Source: Rubrivivax sp.
Lineage (GTDB): Bacteria > Pseudomonadota > Gammaproteobacteria > Burkholderiales > Burkholderiaceae_C
NCBI GenBank assembly: GCA_024641945.1
Contig: JAHECD010000001.1
Span: forward strand, 1 to 64,000
Direction: 5' to 3'
Length of the DNA: 64,000 bases
Position 1 is the stretch's first letter. Every line of letters begins with the position of its first letter. Under the pieces are notes generated by a model that ran no database searches, was not told the origin of the DNA, and saw only the letters and a list, made by a program, of their open reading frames with translations. Position numbers and translations under genes: made by a program. Of this stretch, positions 31,154 through 43,038 are shown piece after piece.

Positions 31154-32947
31154 TCAGAACGTCCGCACCTTGGGCGGCACGCTGTCCACGGTCAGCGGCT
31201 TCAGCTTCACGGGCTTGTAGTCGAGGCGACCACCGTCCGAATACCACAAAGTGTGCTTCATCCATTCGGCGTCGTTGCGGCCGAGCGGGAATTCGGGGCA
31301 GTCGGCGTAGTCATCGACCGTGTGGGCACCGCGGCTCTCGCGACGGGCCGCCGCGGACGTCATGGTCGCGCGTGCCGCCTCGATCAGGTTCTCGACCTCG
31401 AGTGCCTCGATACGCGCCGTATTGAAGATCTTGCTCTTGTCCTTCAGGCCGATGGCCTTGACGCGCTCGGCCAGCGCTTCGATCTTGCGCACACCCTCGT
31501 CCATCACGTCCTGCTGACGGAAGACACCGGCATGTTGCTGCATCGTGGCGCGGATGTCGTTGGCCACGTCCTGGGCGTATTCGCCGTTGGCAGACGAATC
31601 GAGCCGCGCCAGGCGGGCGAGAGACGCGTCGGCCGCATCGTCCGGCAGCGGCTTGTGGTTCTTGGCGCCCTTCACGTGGTCGACGATGTGCAGACCGGCC
31701 GCGCGGCCGAAGACCAGCAGATCGAGCAATGAATTCGTGCCCAGCCGGTTGGCACCGTGCACGCTGACACAGGAGCACTCGCCGACCGCGTAGAAGCCGT
31801 TGACGACGCTGTTCGGGTCGCCGTTCTTCGGCGCCACGACCTGCCCGTGGATGTTGGTCGGGATGCCGCCCATCTGGTAGTGGATGGTCGGCACCACGGG
31901 GATCGGCTCCTTGGTGATGTCGACGTTGGCGAAGTTGTGACCGATCTCGAACACGCTGGGCAGGCGCTTCATGATCGTCTCGGCGCCCAGGTGGGTCATG
32001 TCCAGCTGGATGTAGTCCTTGTTCGGACCGCAGCCGCGCCCTTCCTTGATTTCCTGGTCCATGCAACGCGAAACAAAGTCGCGCGGAGCCAGGTCCTTGA
32101 GCGTCGGCGCATAGCGCTCCATGAACCGCTCGCCGTTGCTGTTGCGCAGGATCGCGCCCTCGCCGCGGCAGCCTTCGGTCAGCAATACCCCGGCGTTGTG
32201 CACGCCCGTCGGGTGGAATTGCCAGAACTCCATGTCCTCGAGAGGGATGCCAGCGCGCGCAGCCATGCCCAGGCCGTCGCCGGTATTGATGAATGCGTTG
32301 GTGCTGGCAGCATAGATCCGTCCGGCACCGCCGGTGGCGAACAAAGTGACCTTGCCCTCGAGGATGTGGACGTCCCCCGTCTCCATCTCGAGCGCAGTGA
32401 CGCCGAGCACGTCGCCGTCTGCGTCGCGGATGAGGTCCAGTGCCATCCACTCGACGAAGAAATTGGTTCGCGCCTTGACGTTCTGCTGGTACAGCGTATG
32501 CAGCATCGCATGGCCGGTTCGGTCGGCTGCGGCGCAGGCCCGCTGCACCGGCTTCTCGCCATAGTTGGCCGTGTGTCCGCCGAACGGTCGCTGGTAGATC
32601 GTGCCGTCGGGGTTGCGGTCGAACGGCATCCCGAAGTGCTCGAGTTCGTACACGACCTTGGGCGCCTCGCGGCACATGAATTCGATGGCGTCCTGGTCGC
32701 CGAGCCAGTCGGAGCCCTTGATCGTGTCGTAGAAGTGGTAGTGCCAGTTGTCCTCGCTCATGTTGCCGAGCGAGGCGCCGATGCCGCCCTGCGCGGCCAC
32801 GGTATGCGAACGGGTCGGAAAGACCTTGGAGAGCACCGCCACGTTGAGGCCGGCCTGCGCGAGGCGCAGCGACGCCTGCATGCCGGAGCCGCCGGCACCG
32901 ACGATGACGACGTCGAACTTGCGCTTGGGGAGATTCGCGTGGGACAT
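31154..32947 (-). CDS. sdhA: succinate dehydrogenase flavoprotein subunit
   Basis: FDVVIVGAGGSGMQASLRLAQAGL; SHTVAAQGGIGASLGN. Confidence 0.97.
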   Translation of the reverse strand: MSHANLPKRKFDVVIVGAGGSGMQASLRLAQAGLNVAVLSKVFPTRSHTVAAQGGIGASLGNMSEDNWHYHFYDTIKGSDWLGDQDAIEFMCREAPKVVYELEHFGMPFDRNPDGTIYQRPFGGHTANYGEKPVQRACAAADRTGHAMLHTLYQQNVKARTNFFVEWMALDLIRDADGDVLGVTALEMETGDVHILEGKVTLFATGGAGRIYAASTNAFINTGDGLGMAARAGIPLEDMEFWQFHPTGVHNAGVLLTEGCRGEGAILRNSNGERFMERYAPTLKDLAPRDFVSRCMDQEIKEGRGCGPNKDYIQLDMTHLGAETIMKRLPSVFEIGHNFANVDITKEPIPVVPTIHYQMGGIPTNIHGQVVAPKNGDPNSVVNGFYAVGECSCVSVHGANRLGTNSLLDLLVFGRAAGLHIVDHVKGAKNHKPLPDDAADASLARLARLDSSANGEYAQDVANDIRATMQQHAGVFRQQDVMDEGVRKIEALAERVKAIGLKDKSKIFNTARIEALEVENLIEAARATMTSAAARRESRGAHTVDDYADCPEFPLGRNDAEWMKHTLWYSDGGRLDYKPVKLKPLTVDSVPPKVRTF

Positions 32948-32951
32948 GGGA

Positions 32952-33314
32952 TCAGAGTCTCCAGAGCACTTGGACGGCCCAGCCGGCACAGCCGACCAGC
33001 CAGACGAGGGTGAATACCTGCAGCGCCAGGCGTACACCGACCGGCTTGATGTAGTCCATCCAGATGTCGCGCATGCCCACCCAGACGTGCCAGGCCAGCG
33101 AGACGACGACGACGAAAGTCAGCACCTTCATCCACTGGGCCGAGAAGATCGCCGACCACCGGTAGTAGTCGAGCTTGCCGGGCATCAGCAACTGCGCGAG
33201 CACCACGAGAGTGAAGAGTGCCATCAGCACGGCGGTGATGCGCTGCGCCAGCCAGTCGCGCAGGCCATAGTGGGCGCCGACGACGATGCGCTTGGATCCG
33301 TAGTTCTTTTCCAT
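32952..33314 (-). CDS. sdhD: succinate dehydrogenase hydrophobic membrane anchor
   Basis: MEKNYGSKRIVVGAHYGLRDWLAQRITAVLMALFTLVV..., upstream of sdhA. Confidence 0.93.
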   Translation of the reverse strand: MEKNYGSKRIVVGAHYGLRDWLAQRITAVLMALFTLVVLAQLLMPGKLDYYRWSAIFSAQWMKVLTFVVVVSLAWHVWVGMRDIWMDYIKPVGVRLALQVFTLVWLVGCAGWAVQVLWRL

Positions 33315-33328
33315 CGTGTGTCCCGGGC

Positions 33329-33757
33329 TCAGTACAGGCCGAAAAGCTTGGCGCCGAGCGCCAGCGTCAGCAAGACGCTCAGCACAAGGGTCACGAGCGC
33401 GGAACTGTGCCCCTGTTCCTTGGTGACGCTGTGCGTGGCGTCCATCCAGAGATGCCTCACGCCGGCGATCAGGTGGTGCAGATAGCCCCAGATCAGGGCC
33501 AGCACGACGAGCTTGACGAACCAACCCGGCAAGAACCCGATGCCGGCCACGAAGGCGCTGCTGAAACGCTCGTACGACATCTCGGACGTGACGCTGGTGT
33601 CGAACAGCCAGATCACGAACGGCAACAACAGGAACATCATGGCGCCGCTCACGCGGTGCAGGATCGACACGATGCCCGCCGGCGGCAGGCGGTACGCCCG
33701 GATCTGGCTGATGTGGATGTTTCGGTATACCGGGCGCGGCATGGTGGGTTCGGCCAT
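33329..33757 (-). CDS. sdhC: succinate dehydrogenase cytochrome b556 subunit
   Basis: RPVYRNIHISQIRAYRLPPAGIVSILHRVSGAMMFLLLP. Confidence 0.93.
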   Translation of the reverse strand: MAEPTMPRPVYRNIHISQIRAYRLPPAGIVSILHRVSGAMMFLLLPFVIWLFDTSVTSEMSYERFSSAFVAGIGFLPGWFVKLVVLALIWGYLHHLIAGVRHLWMDATHSVTKEQGHSSALVTLVLSVLLTLALGAKLFGLY

Positions 33758-33880
33758 CTGGAATCCTTGGGGCATTTCTTGGGGCATTCGCGGCGTGCCG
33801 GCCGCACGGTATATCGGTGTCCTGGGTGTAACCAACAGAGTTTATTGCATCGCAGCAAGCTGACGTGACGGCTACACGAC

Positions 33881-34672
33881 CTACATCAGTTCGTTGCGGT
33901 AATGGTGGCGGTCGGTGCGGTAAAGGCCGCGGCGAAGTTCCACCGGACGGTCGCCGTAGGTGAGCGACAACCGCTCCACCGACAGCAGCGGCGCGCCGGG
34001 CGCCACCTGCAGCGCAGCCGCCTGCACCTCGTCGGCGGCGAGCGCGCGAATCTTTTCCTCGGCGCGAATCATGCGAACCCCGAACTCCGACTCGAACAGG
34101 CGATACATCGGCCCGCGGTAGCCGCCCATGCGCTCGGCGGTAAGGCCCTTGAAAAGGGCGCCGGGCAGGAAGATGTCGTCCAGCACCACGGGCTGGCCAT
34201 CCCCCAGCAGAAGCCGCCGAACGAAGATGACGGGGTCGCCACTTTTCAGGCCGAGGGCCCGCGCCACGTCGGCCGCTGCGCGCATCCGGCGGCAATCGAG
34301 CAGGCGACGCTGCATCCCGCCGGAGGCACCTTCGTCGGGTGTCAGTCGCAGAAAGCGGTATTGCGTCTGCTCCTCCGCATGGGTGGCGACAAAAGTGCCC
34401 TTGCCCTGCCTGCGTACCAACAAGTTTTCGGTCGCGAGCTCGTCCACCGCCTTGCGCACCGTGCCCTGGCTCACCTTGTACCGCGCGGCCAGCTCCATCT
34501 CGCTGGGGATCGCCTCGCCGGGTTTCCACTCGCCGCCCTGCAAGCTGCGGGTGAGGAGGTCCTTGATCTGGCGATACAACGGGCTGAATGCAGGGCCCGC
34601 TTCGCCCGGCGCGGCGGCGGAATCGGCACTGCCGGAGGGCGGAAAAACCGAGGAGGCAGACAGGGCCGGCAT
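33881..34672 (-). CDS. GntR family (HutC/UTRA-type) transcriptional regulator of TCA region
   Basis: w[43 protein letters not shown] plus UTRA-like C-terminal domain; divergent from mdh. Confidence 0.93.
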   Translation of the reverse strand: MPALSASSVFPPSGSADSAAAPGEAGPAFSPLYRQIKDLLTRSLQGGEWKPGEAIPSEMELAARYKVSQGTVRKAVDELATENLLVRRQGKGTFVATHAEEQTQYRFLRLTPDEGASGGMQRRLLDCRRMRAAADVARALGLKSGDPVIFVRRLLLGDGQPVVLDDIFLPGALFKGLTAERMGGYRGPMYRLFESEFGVRMIRAEEKIRALAADEVQAAALQVAPGAPLLSVERLSLTYGDRPVELRRGLYRTDRHHYRNELM

Positions 34673-34712
34673 GGCTGGATTGCAGCACAAGGGCCCCCTG
34701 CGCGGCAAGAGG

Positions 34713-34726
34713 TCTTGTAGAAGACA
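34713..34726. promoter_or_regulatory. candidate GntR operator GTCTTGTAGAAGAC in gntR/mdh divergent region
   Basis: GTCTT-N4-AAGAC inverted repeat, same arms as perfect palindrome upstream of acnB. Confidence 0.6.
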
Positions 34727-34827
34727 TAAGAGTTGACCAGCTTTTGTCAGTCCGGCGCAGGGTGGCCCGCCGTACACTCGCATTCGAGCGCTTTCAAGCA
34801 TTTCCTCGTCCCTTTCAGGAGCCTGCC

Positions 34828-35814
34828 ATGAGCAAGAAGCCCGTTCGAGTTGCCGTCACCGGCGCCGCCGGCCAGATCGGTTACGCACTGCTGTTCCGCA
34901 TCGCCAGCGGAGAAATGCTGGGCAAGGACCAGCCCGTCATCCTGCAACTGCTCGAAGTGCCGGTCGAAGGCCCGCAGAAGGCGCTGAAGGGGGTGATGAT
35001 GGAGTTGGAAGACTGCGCATTCCCGCTCCTGGCCGGCATGGAGGCCCACGGCGACCCGATGACCGCCTTCAAGGACGCTGACTACGCCCTGCTCGTCGGC
35101 TCCATGCCGCGCAAGGCCGGAATGGAACGTGCCGAACTGCTGTCGATCAACGGCAAGATCTTCATCGGCCAGGGCCAGGCCCTCAATGCCGTGGCCTCGC
35201 GCAATGTCAAGGTGCTGGTGGTCGGCAATCCGGCCAATACCAACGCCTACATCGCCATGAAGAGCGCGCCCGATCTGCCGCGCGAGAACTTCACCGCGAT
35301 GCTTCGCCTGGACCACAACCGCGCGCTGAGCCAGATCGCCGCCAAGACCGGCAAGCCGGTCGCTGCGATCAAGAATCTGGCCGTCTGGGGCAATCACTCG
35401 CCCACGATGTATGCCGACTACCGCTTCGCCACGATCGACGGCGCGTCGGTCAAGGACATGATCAACGACCAGGTGTGGAACAAGGACACGTTCCTCCCCA
35501 CGGTAGGCAAGCGCGGTGCGGCCATCATCGAGGCCCGCGGCCTGTCGTCAGCAGCTTCGGCGGCCAACGCCGCGATCGATCACATGCGCGACTGGGCGCT
35601 GGGCACGAACGGCGCCTGGGTCACGATGGGGGTACCCAGCAACGGCGAATACGGCATCCCGAAGGACACCATGTTCGGCTTTCCGGTCACCACCGACGGC
35701 GGGAAATACAAGATCGTGGAGGGCCTGGCCATCGACGCGTTCTCGCAGGAGTGCATCGACAAGACCCTGGCCGAACTCAAGGGCGAGCAGGACGGCGTGA
35801 AGCACCTGCTGTAA
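34828..35814 (+). CDS. mdh: malate dehydrogenase
   Basis: [43 protein letters not shown]. Confidence 0.97.
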   Translation: MSKKPVRVAVTGAAGQIGYALLFRIASGEMLGKDQPVILQLLEVPVEGPQKALKGVMMELEDCAFPLLAGMEAHGDPMTAFKDADYALLVGSMPRKAGMERAELLSINGKIFIGQGQALNAVASRNVKVLVVGNPANTNAYIAMKSAPDLPRENFTAMLRLDHNRALSQIAAKTGKPVAAIKNLAVWGNHSPTMYADYRFATIDGASVKDMINDQVWNKDTFLPTVGKRGAAIIEARGLSSAASAANAAIDHMRDWALGTNGAWVTMGVPSNGEYGIPKDTMFGFPVTTDGGKYKIVEGLAIDAFSQECIDKTLAELKGEQDGVKHLL

Positions 35815-35848
35815 CGCGACGGCACCACTGTCCAAACGCTCCATCCAC

Positions 35849-35887
35849 GGGGCCGGCGACCGCGCGGAGCCGGCCCCGTCCGTTTTT
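35849..35887 (+). terminator. Rho-independent terminator after mdh
   Basis: GGGGCCGGC-N11-GCCGGCCCC followed by GTCCGTTTTT. Confidence 0.75.
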
Positions 35888-36615
35888 CAGCGGTGGTGGC
35901 GGTAGCCGTGGCCTCGCCAGCCGCGGACCTGCGTGGCACCGATCAATGCGCCGCCGATGAGCACGTAGGGCCACGGATTGGCGTACACGACCTGCGCCGG
36001 CGGATAGGCCGGCGTCGGGGCGTAGTCCTCAAGAGGCGGGGCGCCGTCGACGTAAGGCGAGTCCACGGGCGAGCGATAGACCGGCGCCCGGGCCGCCGGC
36101 GGCGAAGCACCACGGACCGGCGCCGGCGCGCCGGCCGGCACCACCTGAACGTCGAGTGCGATACGGTCGCCCGGATCCTGGGCCAGACGTACGCTGCGGC
36201 GCACACCCTGGTAGTCGTACACGACATCGTAGGCCACGGTTCGCTGCTCGTAATGGGTCACGTTGCGGCAACGCTGTGTGGTGGTCGAACCTTGGGGCGA
36301 TGCATCGGCCTCGGCGTGGTCGCCGATGGCCGCCCCGGCAATCATGCCGATGCCGGTGGCGACGGCGCGGCCAGAGCCCCCGCCGAACGCATTGCCGACC
36401 GCGGCACCGATCAGTGCCCCGACGAGCGCGCCGCCGCCAGTGCTGCGCTGCGGTGCGCTGATCACCTCGTCCTGGCATTGGCGCTGCGCGACCGGCACGT
36501 TCGACACGACGGGCGTGCTGGACACCACGGTGCCGTATTCGACGGCCCAGGCGCCGGTGGCGGCACTGCTCAGCAAGGCGGCGAAGGCGGCGGCTTTGGC
36601 GGTGTACATCGACAT
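35887..36615 (-). CDS. glycine zipper 2TM domain-containing envelope protein
   Basis: GGGALVGALIGAAVGNAFGGGSGRAVATGIGMIAGAAIGD; signal peptide; His/Arg-rich C-terminus. Confidence 0.85.
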   Translation of the reverse strand: MSMYTAKAAAFAALLSSAATGAWAVEYGTVVSSTPVVSNVPVAQRQCQDEVISAPQRSTGGGALVGALIGAAVGNAFGGGSGRAVATGIGMIAGAAIGDHAEADASPQGSTTTQRCRNVTHYEQRTVAYDVVYDYQGVRRSVRLAQDPGDRIALDVQVVPAGAPAPVRGASPPAARAPVYRSPVDSPYVDGAPPLEDYAPTPAYPPAQVVYANPWPYVLIGGALIGATQVRGWRGHGYRHHR

Positions 36616-36740
36616 GGTCGGGCTCCTGGTGGACGGCATGCGCAACGCCGCTGAACCCCCAACGCACCAGGCACGCCTGGCGTTGAACCCCCGGCACGCA
36701 AACAAACGTAAAGCTGCGGCCGCCCGCAAGACATTGCCGA

Positions 36741-38162
<1,422 letters not shown>

Positions 38163-38175
38163 GGTGTCCCTTGTC

Positions 38176-39663
38176 TCATCGAGGGGCCAGGCGGCGCAGG
38201 ACGCTGCGCCCGGCCGGCCAGAGCCAGATCATCAGCGTGAGCCCGCCGAGCGCCGCCGCGATGGGCCGCTCGAAGAAGACGACGAAATTGCCGTCCGCCT
38301 TGACCAGGCTGCTGAAGAAGTGCTCCTCGAGCATCGTACCCAGCACCACGCCCAGGATCGTCGGCGCGACCGGGAAGCCCCAGCGCTCCATGAAGAAGGC
38401 TGCGATGCCCGCAACGAGCATCACGATCACGCCGAACATGCTGTTGTTGATGGCAAAGCTGCCCACCACGCAGAACAGCAGGATCATCGGCATCAGCACG
38501 CCTGCCGGGATGCGCAGGATCTGCTTGGCGACCTTGATCGCCATCCAGCCCAGCGGCAGCATCAGCAACTGCGCCAGGATGAAGACGATGAAGACTGCAT
38601 AGATGTTCTGCGGATGGTCGACGAACAGCGTCGGCCCCGGATTCATGTTCTTCATGTACAGCACGCCGATCGCGATCGCGGTGATCGAGTCGCCAGGGAT
38701 CCCGAAGACGAGTGCGGGTATCCACGCGCCGCCGAGTGCCGAGTTGTTGGCCGCGCCGGATTCCACGATGCCTTCGACGTGCCCGGTGCCGAACTTTTCC
38801 GGCTCCTTGGAGAACCGCTTGGACATCGCGTAGGACATCCATGCCGCGATGTCGGCGCCGGCGCCGGGCAGCGCCCCCACCACGGTGCCGAGCACCGACC
38901 CGCGCAGCAACTGCAACGGGTACTTGCGCAGCAGCGCCCACATGCCCCCGAACACGTTGCCGAAGGGCCGGTCGATCGCCATTTCGGGGCGGATCACCAC
39001 ACTCGCGAATCGCAGGACCTCGGACACCGCGAACATGCCGATCATCAAAGGGATCAGCGGGATGCCGCCCATCAGCTCGGCATTGCCGAGTGTGTACCGC
39101 GGTGCGGCGGCCGGGTTCTCCAGGCCCACGCACGAGATCAACAAGCCGAGCAGCAGCGAGACCACGCCTTTCAGCGGGTCGTTGCCGGCGATGAAGATCG
39201 CGCAGGTGAAGCCGAGCATCACGAGCCAGAAGTACTCGAACGAGCTGAACTTGAGTGCGATTTCGGCAAGCGCTGGCGCCGCCACGATCAGCACGATCAC
39301 GCCGAAGATGCCACCGAGCACCGAGAACACGAGGCCTGCGCCCAGCGCCAGTTCGGCCTGGCCCCGCTTGGTCAGCAGATAGGCCTCGTCGGTGTACGCG
39401 GCGCTCGCTGGCGTGCCAGGCATGCGCAGCAGCGCACTCGGGATGTCGCCCGAGAAAATGGCCATCGCCGTCGCGGTGACGATGGCCGCCACGGCCGGCA
39501 CCGGCGCCATGAAGAACGTCACCGGCACGAGCAGCGCCGTGGCCATCGTTGCCGTGAGCCCCGGAATCGCCCCGACGAACAGGCCGTACATCGCCGACAA
39601 CACGATGACCATCAGCACATAGGGCTGGAAGACGAGGCCGAAGGCCGTGATGACGGGATCCAT
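38176..39663 (-). CDS. tctA: tripartite tricarboxylate transporter permease TctA
   Basis: LFVGAIPGLTATMATALLVPVTFFM; GSVLGTVVGALPGAGADIAAWMSYAMSKRFSKEPEKFGTGHVEGIVESGAANNSALGGAWIPALVFGIPGD. Confidence 0.95.
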   Translation of the reverse strand: MDPVITAFGLVFQPYVLMVIVLSAMYGLFVGAIPGLTATMATALLVPVTFFMAPVPAVAAIVTATAMAIFSGDIPSALLRMPGTPASAAYTDEAYLLTKRGQAELALGAGLVFSVLGGIFGVIVLIVAAPALAEIALKFSSFEYFWLVMLGFTCAIFIAGNDPLKGVVSLLLGLLISCVGLENPAAAPRYTLGNAELMGGIPLIPLMIGMFAVSEVLRFASVVIRPEMAIDRPFGNVFGGMWALLRKYPLQLLRGSVLGTVVGALPGAGADIAAWMSYAMSKRFSKEPEKFGTGHVEGIVESGAANNSALGGAWIPALVFGIPGDSITAIAIGVLYMKNMNPGPTLFVDHPQNIYAVFIVFILAQLLMLPLGWMAIKVAKQILRIPAGVLMPMILLFCVVGSFAINNSMFGVIVMLVAGIAAFFMERWGFPVAPTILGVVLGTMLEEHFFSSLVKADGNFVVFFERPIAAALGGLTLMIWLWPAGRSVLRRLAPR

Positions 39664-39678
39664 GCCGCGACCCTGGAC

Positions 39679-40134
39679 TCAGAACAACGGGCGGATCACG
39701 CCCCAGGGCAGGGGCACGCGCAGCAACTTGTAGAACGCCAGGTGCACGACCAGCGTGCCGCCGATGGCCCACAGCACCGACGGCCGCCAGCCCACGCGCA
39801 TGGCGCGGAACACGGCCACCAGGCACAACGGCGCGACGATCAGGAAACCCAGCCGGTCTGCCAGCAGGATGTACGCCGCGACGGCAGCGACCACCACCAT
39901 CGGCGCCCCGAAGTGCTCGGCCTCGCGCACCGCGTCACCGTCCGTGTAGGCCGCCCGCCAGCTGCGCAGCACGAGCACGACGCCGCACACCAGCAGCCCC
40001 GCGCCCACGATCATCGGCAGGAAGCCCGCTCCGACCTTCTGCCCCGGCACGTCCGGGAACGCCCTGGCCGACCACAGAACGGCAGCGGCCAGCACGGCCA
40101 GCGCCACGCCCAGCCAGCGATCGACTCGTTGCAC
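39679..40134 (-). CDS. tctB: tripartite tricarboxylate transporter TctB family protein
   Basis: Small 4-TM protein directly upstream of tctA; ALWSARAFPDVPGQKVGAGFLPMIVGAGLL. Confidence 0.9.
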   Translation of the reverse strand: MQRVDRWLGVALAVLAAAVLWSARAFPDVPGQKVGAGFLPMIVGAGLLVCGVVLVLRSWRAAYTDGDAVREAEHFGAPMVVVAAVAAYILLADRLGFLIVAPLCLVAVFRAMRVGWRPSVLWAIGGTLVVHLAFYKLLRVPLPWGVIRPLF

Positions 40135-40164
40135 GAAAGGGACCTGCGCTCGGATTCGGCCCGC

Positions 40165-41160
40165 CTACTTGGCGATGCCCACGGCGGTCATCACCGCCTT
40201 CATGTCGGCATCGGCCTTGGCCATGAAACCGGCGAACTCCCCCGAGTTGCCCCACAGCATGCCGAAGCCGCGCTGGGCCATGAAGTCTTTGTATTCCTTG
40301 CTCTCGTACGCCTTCTTCACCGAGGCTTCGAGGCGCGTCGCGATCGCCGGCGGCAGGCCCTTCGGCGCGGCAATGCCGCGCCACGCGCCGGTCGCCCAGT
40401 CGGAGCCCGTCGACTCCTTGAGCGTGGGCACGTTCGGGAACAGCGCCGAGCGCGAGGACGCCATCACGGCCAGCGAGCGCACCTTGCCGGCATCGATGAG
40501 CGAGCGCGCCTCGGGCAGCGAACAAGGTGCGAACTCCACGCCACCGGCGACCAGATCCTGCAAGCCCGGCGCGGCGCCGTTCGACGGCACCCACGGCACA
40601 CTGGCCGGGTCCACCTTGGCGTCGCGCAGCCAACCCGCGAGCGCGAGGTGCCAGATGCCGCCCTGGCCGGTGCCCGACGCCTTGAACTTGCCGGGGTTCG
40701 CCTTGACCGCTGCCAACACGTCGTTCATTGACTTGTACGGCGAATCGGCGCGCACCTGGAAGCCGGCCGGGTCGAGATTGACGAGGGCGATCGGCGTGTA
40801 GCTCGTGCCATCGAGCTCGGTGAGTTTCTGGTGATGCATCATGGTGATCTCCACCGTGATCATCCCGATCGTGAACCCGTCGGGCGCCGCCGATGCGATG
40901 GCCGAATGGCCCACGACGCCGGAGCCACCGGTGCGGTTGACCACGTTCACCGGTTGGCCGAGGTCCTTCTCCATCAGGCTGGCGATCATGCGTGCCACGG
41001 CGTCGGTGCCGCCGCCGGCGCCCCAGGGAACGATCAGCGTGATCGGCCGGTCGGGATACTGCTGCGCAAAGGCGCCCACGGACGCCACGGTCAGCGCCAG
41101 GCCGATGACGGCGCGTCGGGCCAGGCGGGGCATGCGGAACAGTCGATCGACGGCATTCAT
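40165..41160 (-). CDS. tctC: tripartite tricarboxylate transporter substrate-binding (Bug) protein TctC
   Basis: QQYPDRPITLIVPWGAGGGTDAVARMIASLMEKDLGQPVNVVNRTGGSGVVGH. Confidence 0.95.
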   Translation of the reverse strand: MNAVDRLFRMPRLARRAVIGLALTVASVGAFAQQYPDRPITLIVPWGAGGGTDAVARMIASLMEKDLGQPVNVVNRTGGSGVVGHSAIASAAPDGFTIGMITVEITMMHHQKLTELDGTSYTPIALVNLDPAGFQVRADSPYKSMNDVLAAVKANPGKFKASGTGQGGIWHLALAGWLRDAKVDPASVPWVPSNGAAPGLQDLVAGGVEFAPCSLPEARSLIDAGKVRSLAVMASSRSALFPNVPTLKESTGSDWATGAWRGIAAPKGLPPAIATRLEASVKKAYESKEYKDFMAQRGFGMLWGNSGEFAGFMAKADADMKAVMTAVGIAK

Positions 41161-41174
41161 GGGGGCAGCTCCTA

Positions 41175-41187
41175 ATCGTCATACGAT
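41175..41187. promoter_or_regulatory. candidate FadR-type GntR operator ATCGTCATACGAT in tctC/aldolase divergent region
   Basis: ATCGT-CAT-ACGAT inverted repeat fits FadR-subfamily consensus TNGTNNNACNA. Confidence 0.55.
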
Positions 41188-41260
41188 ATGAATGAGGCCC
41201 GGAATCTCGCATTGGCACCGTACGTGGACAATGCGGACAAACCCAAGCCGCCGCCGCCGC

Positions 41261-42277
41261 ATGTCCACCACGCCCTTCGTTCACCCACACCAGGCCCTGT
41301 TCGATCCCGGCGAGCCCGTGGCCGTGCCACTCCCTGTTTGCGACCACTATTCGGGGGTCGAGGCGCGCATGCGCAAGAGCCTCGAGCTGCAGGCCGAAAT
41401 GGGGCCGGTATTCGACGTCACGCTCGACGGCGAGGACGGCGCCCCGGTGGGCGGCGAAGTCGAGCACGCGCACCTGATCGCCGAGCTCGTGAATGGTGCC
41501 GCCAACCGCTTCGGCCGCGTGGGTGCACGCGTGCAGCCGGTGGACCACGCCCGATTCGAGGAGGTCGTCGATGTCGTCGCCGGACAAGCCGGCGCACGCC
41601 TTGCGTACATCATGGTGCCCAAGCCACGCGGCGTGGCCGACGTGCAGCGCGCCGCCGAGGCGGTGGACGACGCCGCACGGCGACACGGCGTTGCACGCAA
41701 GATCCCACTGCACGCGCTGGTAGAGACCCACGGCGCGCTGCGCGAGGTCGACGCGCTGGCCGCGCATCCGCGCATCGAGTCGCTGTCGTTCGGCCTGATG
41801 GACTTCGTGTCGGCACACCGCGGTGCGATCCCGCAGTCGGCGATGGGCGTGCAGGGCCAGTTCGAGCACCCGTTGGTGCTGCGCGCCAAGGTCGAGATCT
41901 CCGCCGCGTGTCACGCCCACGGCAAGACGCCGTCGCATTGTGTGGTGACGGAATTCCGGCACGCCGGCGCGATCCAGGCCGCCGCGGAAAAGGCCGGGCG
42001 GCTGCTCGGCTATACCCGCATGTGGAGCATCCATCCCGCGCAGATCCGCCCGATCGTGGACGCCTTCGCGCCCACCGTGGCCGAGGTCGACCGGGCGATC
42101 GAGATCATCCTGGCGGCACAAGCGGCGCACTGGGCACCGATCCAGCATCACGAGACGCTGCACGACCGTGCGAGCTACCGCTACTACTGGCATGTGCTTG
42201 AGCGGGCGCACCGAACGTCCTTTTCGGGCGGGCTTCAACTGCCCGAGGAGGTGCGCCTTGCGTTCTTTGCGTCATAG
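41261..42277 (+). CDS. HpcH/HpaI aldolase/citrate lyase family protein
   Basis: FDVTLDGEDGAP; KIPLHALVETHGALREVDALAAHPRIESLSFGLMDF; MWSIHPAQIRPI. Confidence 0.9.
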   Translation: MSTTPFVHPHQALFDPGEPVAVPLPVCDHYSGVEARMRKSLELQAEMGPVFDVTLDGEDGAPVGGEVEHAHLIAELVNGAANRFGRVGARVQPVDHARFEEVVDVVAGQAGARLAYIMVPKPRGVADVQRAAEAVDDAARRHGVARKIPLHALVETHGALREVDALAAHPRIESLSFGLMDFVSAHRGAIPQSAMGVQGQFEHPLVLRAKVEISAACHAHGKTPSHCVVTEFRHAGAIQAAAEKAGRLLGYTRMWSIHPAQIRPIVDAFAPTVAEVDRAIEIILAAQAAHWAPIQHHETLHDRASYRYYWHVLERAHRTSFSGGLQLPEEVRLAFFAS

Positions 42278-42383
42278 TCCACACGCTGCAACGGGCGCGC
42301 TTTCGTCTGGTTGCAATCCCCTACCCCCAACCGGGCCGCCGGAAACAACAATTCGCGGATCCGATTCACGCTGGAGTTTCCGC

Positions 42384-42890
42384 ATGATGCGAACCACCGT
42401 CTTGCTCGCCGCCGCGGCCGTGCTGGCCTTGCCCGTCTTCGCAGCCGAGGCGCCGAAGAAGGCGACGACCAAGCAGTTCAGGCTCGTCAAGGCCAAGCCG
42501 TCGGCGCATGCCGCGACCCCGGCACCGGCCGTTGTGGACGAGCCACTGACACAGGCGCAGCTCGACATCGCCACCCGGGTCTTTGTGGGTGAGGTGGCCT
42601 GCGAATTCGATCAGACCGTCAACGTGACGCCCGTCGACGGCCACCCCGGGCATTTCAATCTGGCCTACAAGAAGGCGAAATACGACCTCGTTCCGATGGA
42701 AACGACCACCGGCGCCGTGCGCCTGGAAGACCGCAAGGCGGGCGTCGTGTGGCTTCAGATTCCTGCCAAGTCGATGCTGATGAACGCCAAGATCGGCCAG
42801 CGCATGATCGACAGCTGCCAGCATTCCGAGCAGCGCAATGCCGTGGCAGTCACGGACGGCGCCATCGGCATCGAGACCGCCAAGCGCTGA
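42384..42890 (+). CDS. conserved hypothetical secreted protein
   Basis: Signal peptide MMRTTVLLAAAAVLALPVFAAEA; coherent ORF followed by terminator. Confidence 0.7.
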   Translation: MMRTTVLLAAAAVLALPVFAAEAPKKATTKQFRLVKAKPSAHAATPAPAVVDEPLTQAQLDIATRVFVGEVACEFDQTVNVTPVDGHPGHFNLAYKKAKYDLVPMETTTGAVRLEDRKAGVVWLQIPAKSMLMNAKIGQRMIDSCQHSEQRNAVAVTDGAIGIETAKR

Positions 42891-42925
42891 CCCGCCCGCT
42901 GGAGGCGGTGAGCGCCGGCACGAAG

Positions 42926-42949
42926 AGCCCGCACACGCGGGCTTTTTTT
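42926..42949 (+). terminator. Rho-independent terminator
   Basis: AGCCCGC-ACAC-GCGGGCT followed by T7. Confidence 0.9.
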
Positions 42950-42981
42950 CGTTCCGGCCCTGCCGGCAGCGCGGCAACCCC

Positions 42982-43009
42982 TTGGCAAGTCTTATATAAG
43001 ACCTAGAAT
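42982..43009 (+). promoter_or_regulatory. acnB promoter with embedded operator GTCTTATATAAGAC
   Basis: TTGGCA (42982-42987)-N16-TAGAAT (43004-43009); perfect 14-bp palindrome GTCTTATATAAGAC at 42989-43002 lies in the spacer. Confidence 0.7.
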
Positions 43010-43038
43010 GCGGGAGAACCCCAACAGGAGCCTTCCCG

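Noticed and set aside
32952-34727. 591-aa minus-strand ORF
   Set aside because: Only the C-terminal ~120 aa (SdhD) is real; the remainder is out-of-frame reading through sdhC and the GntR gene.
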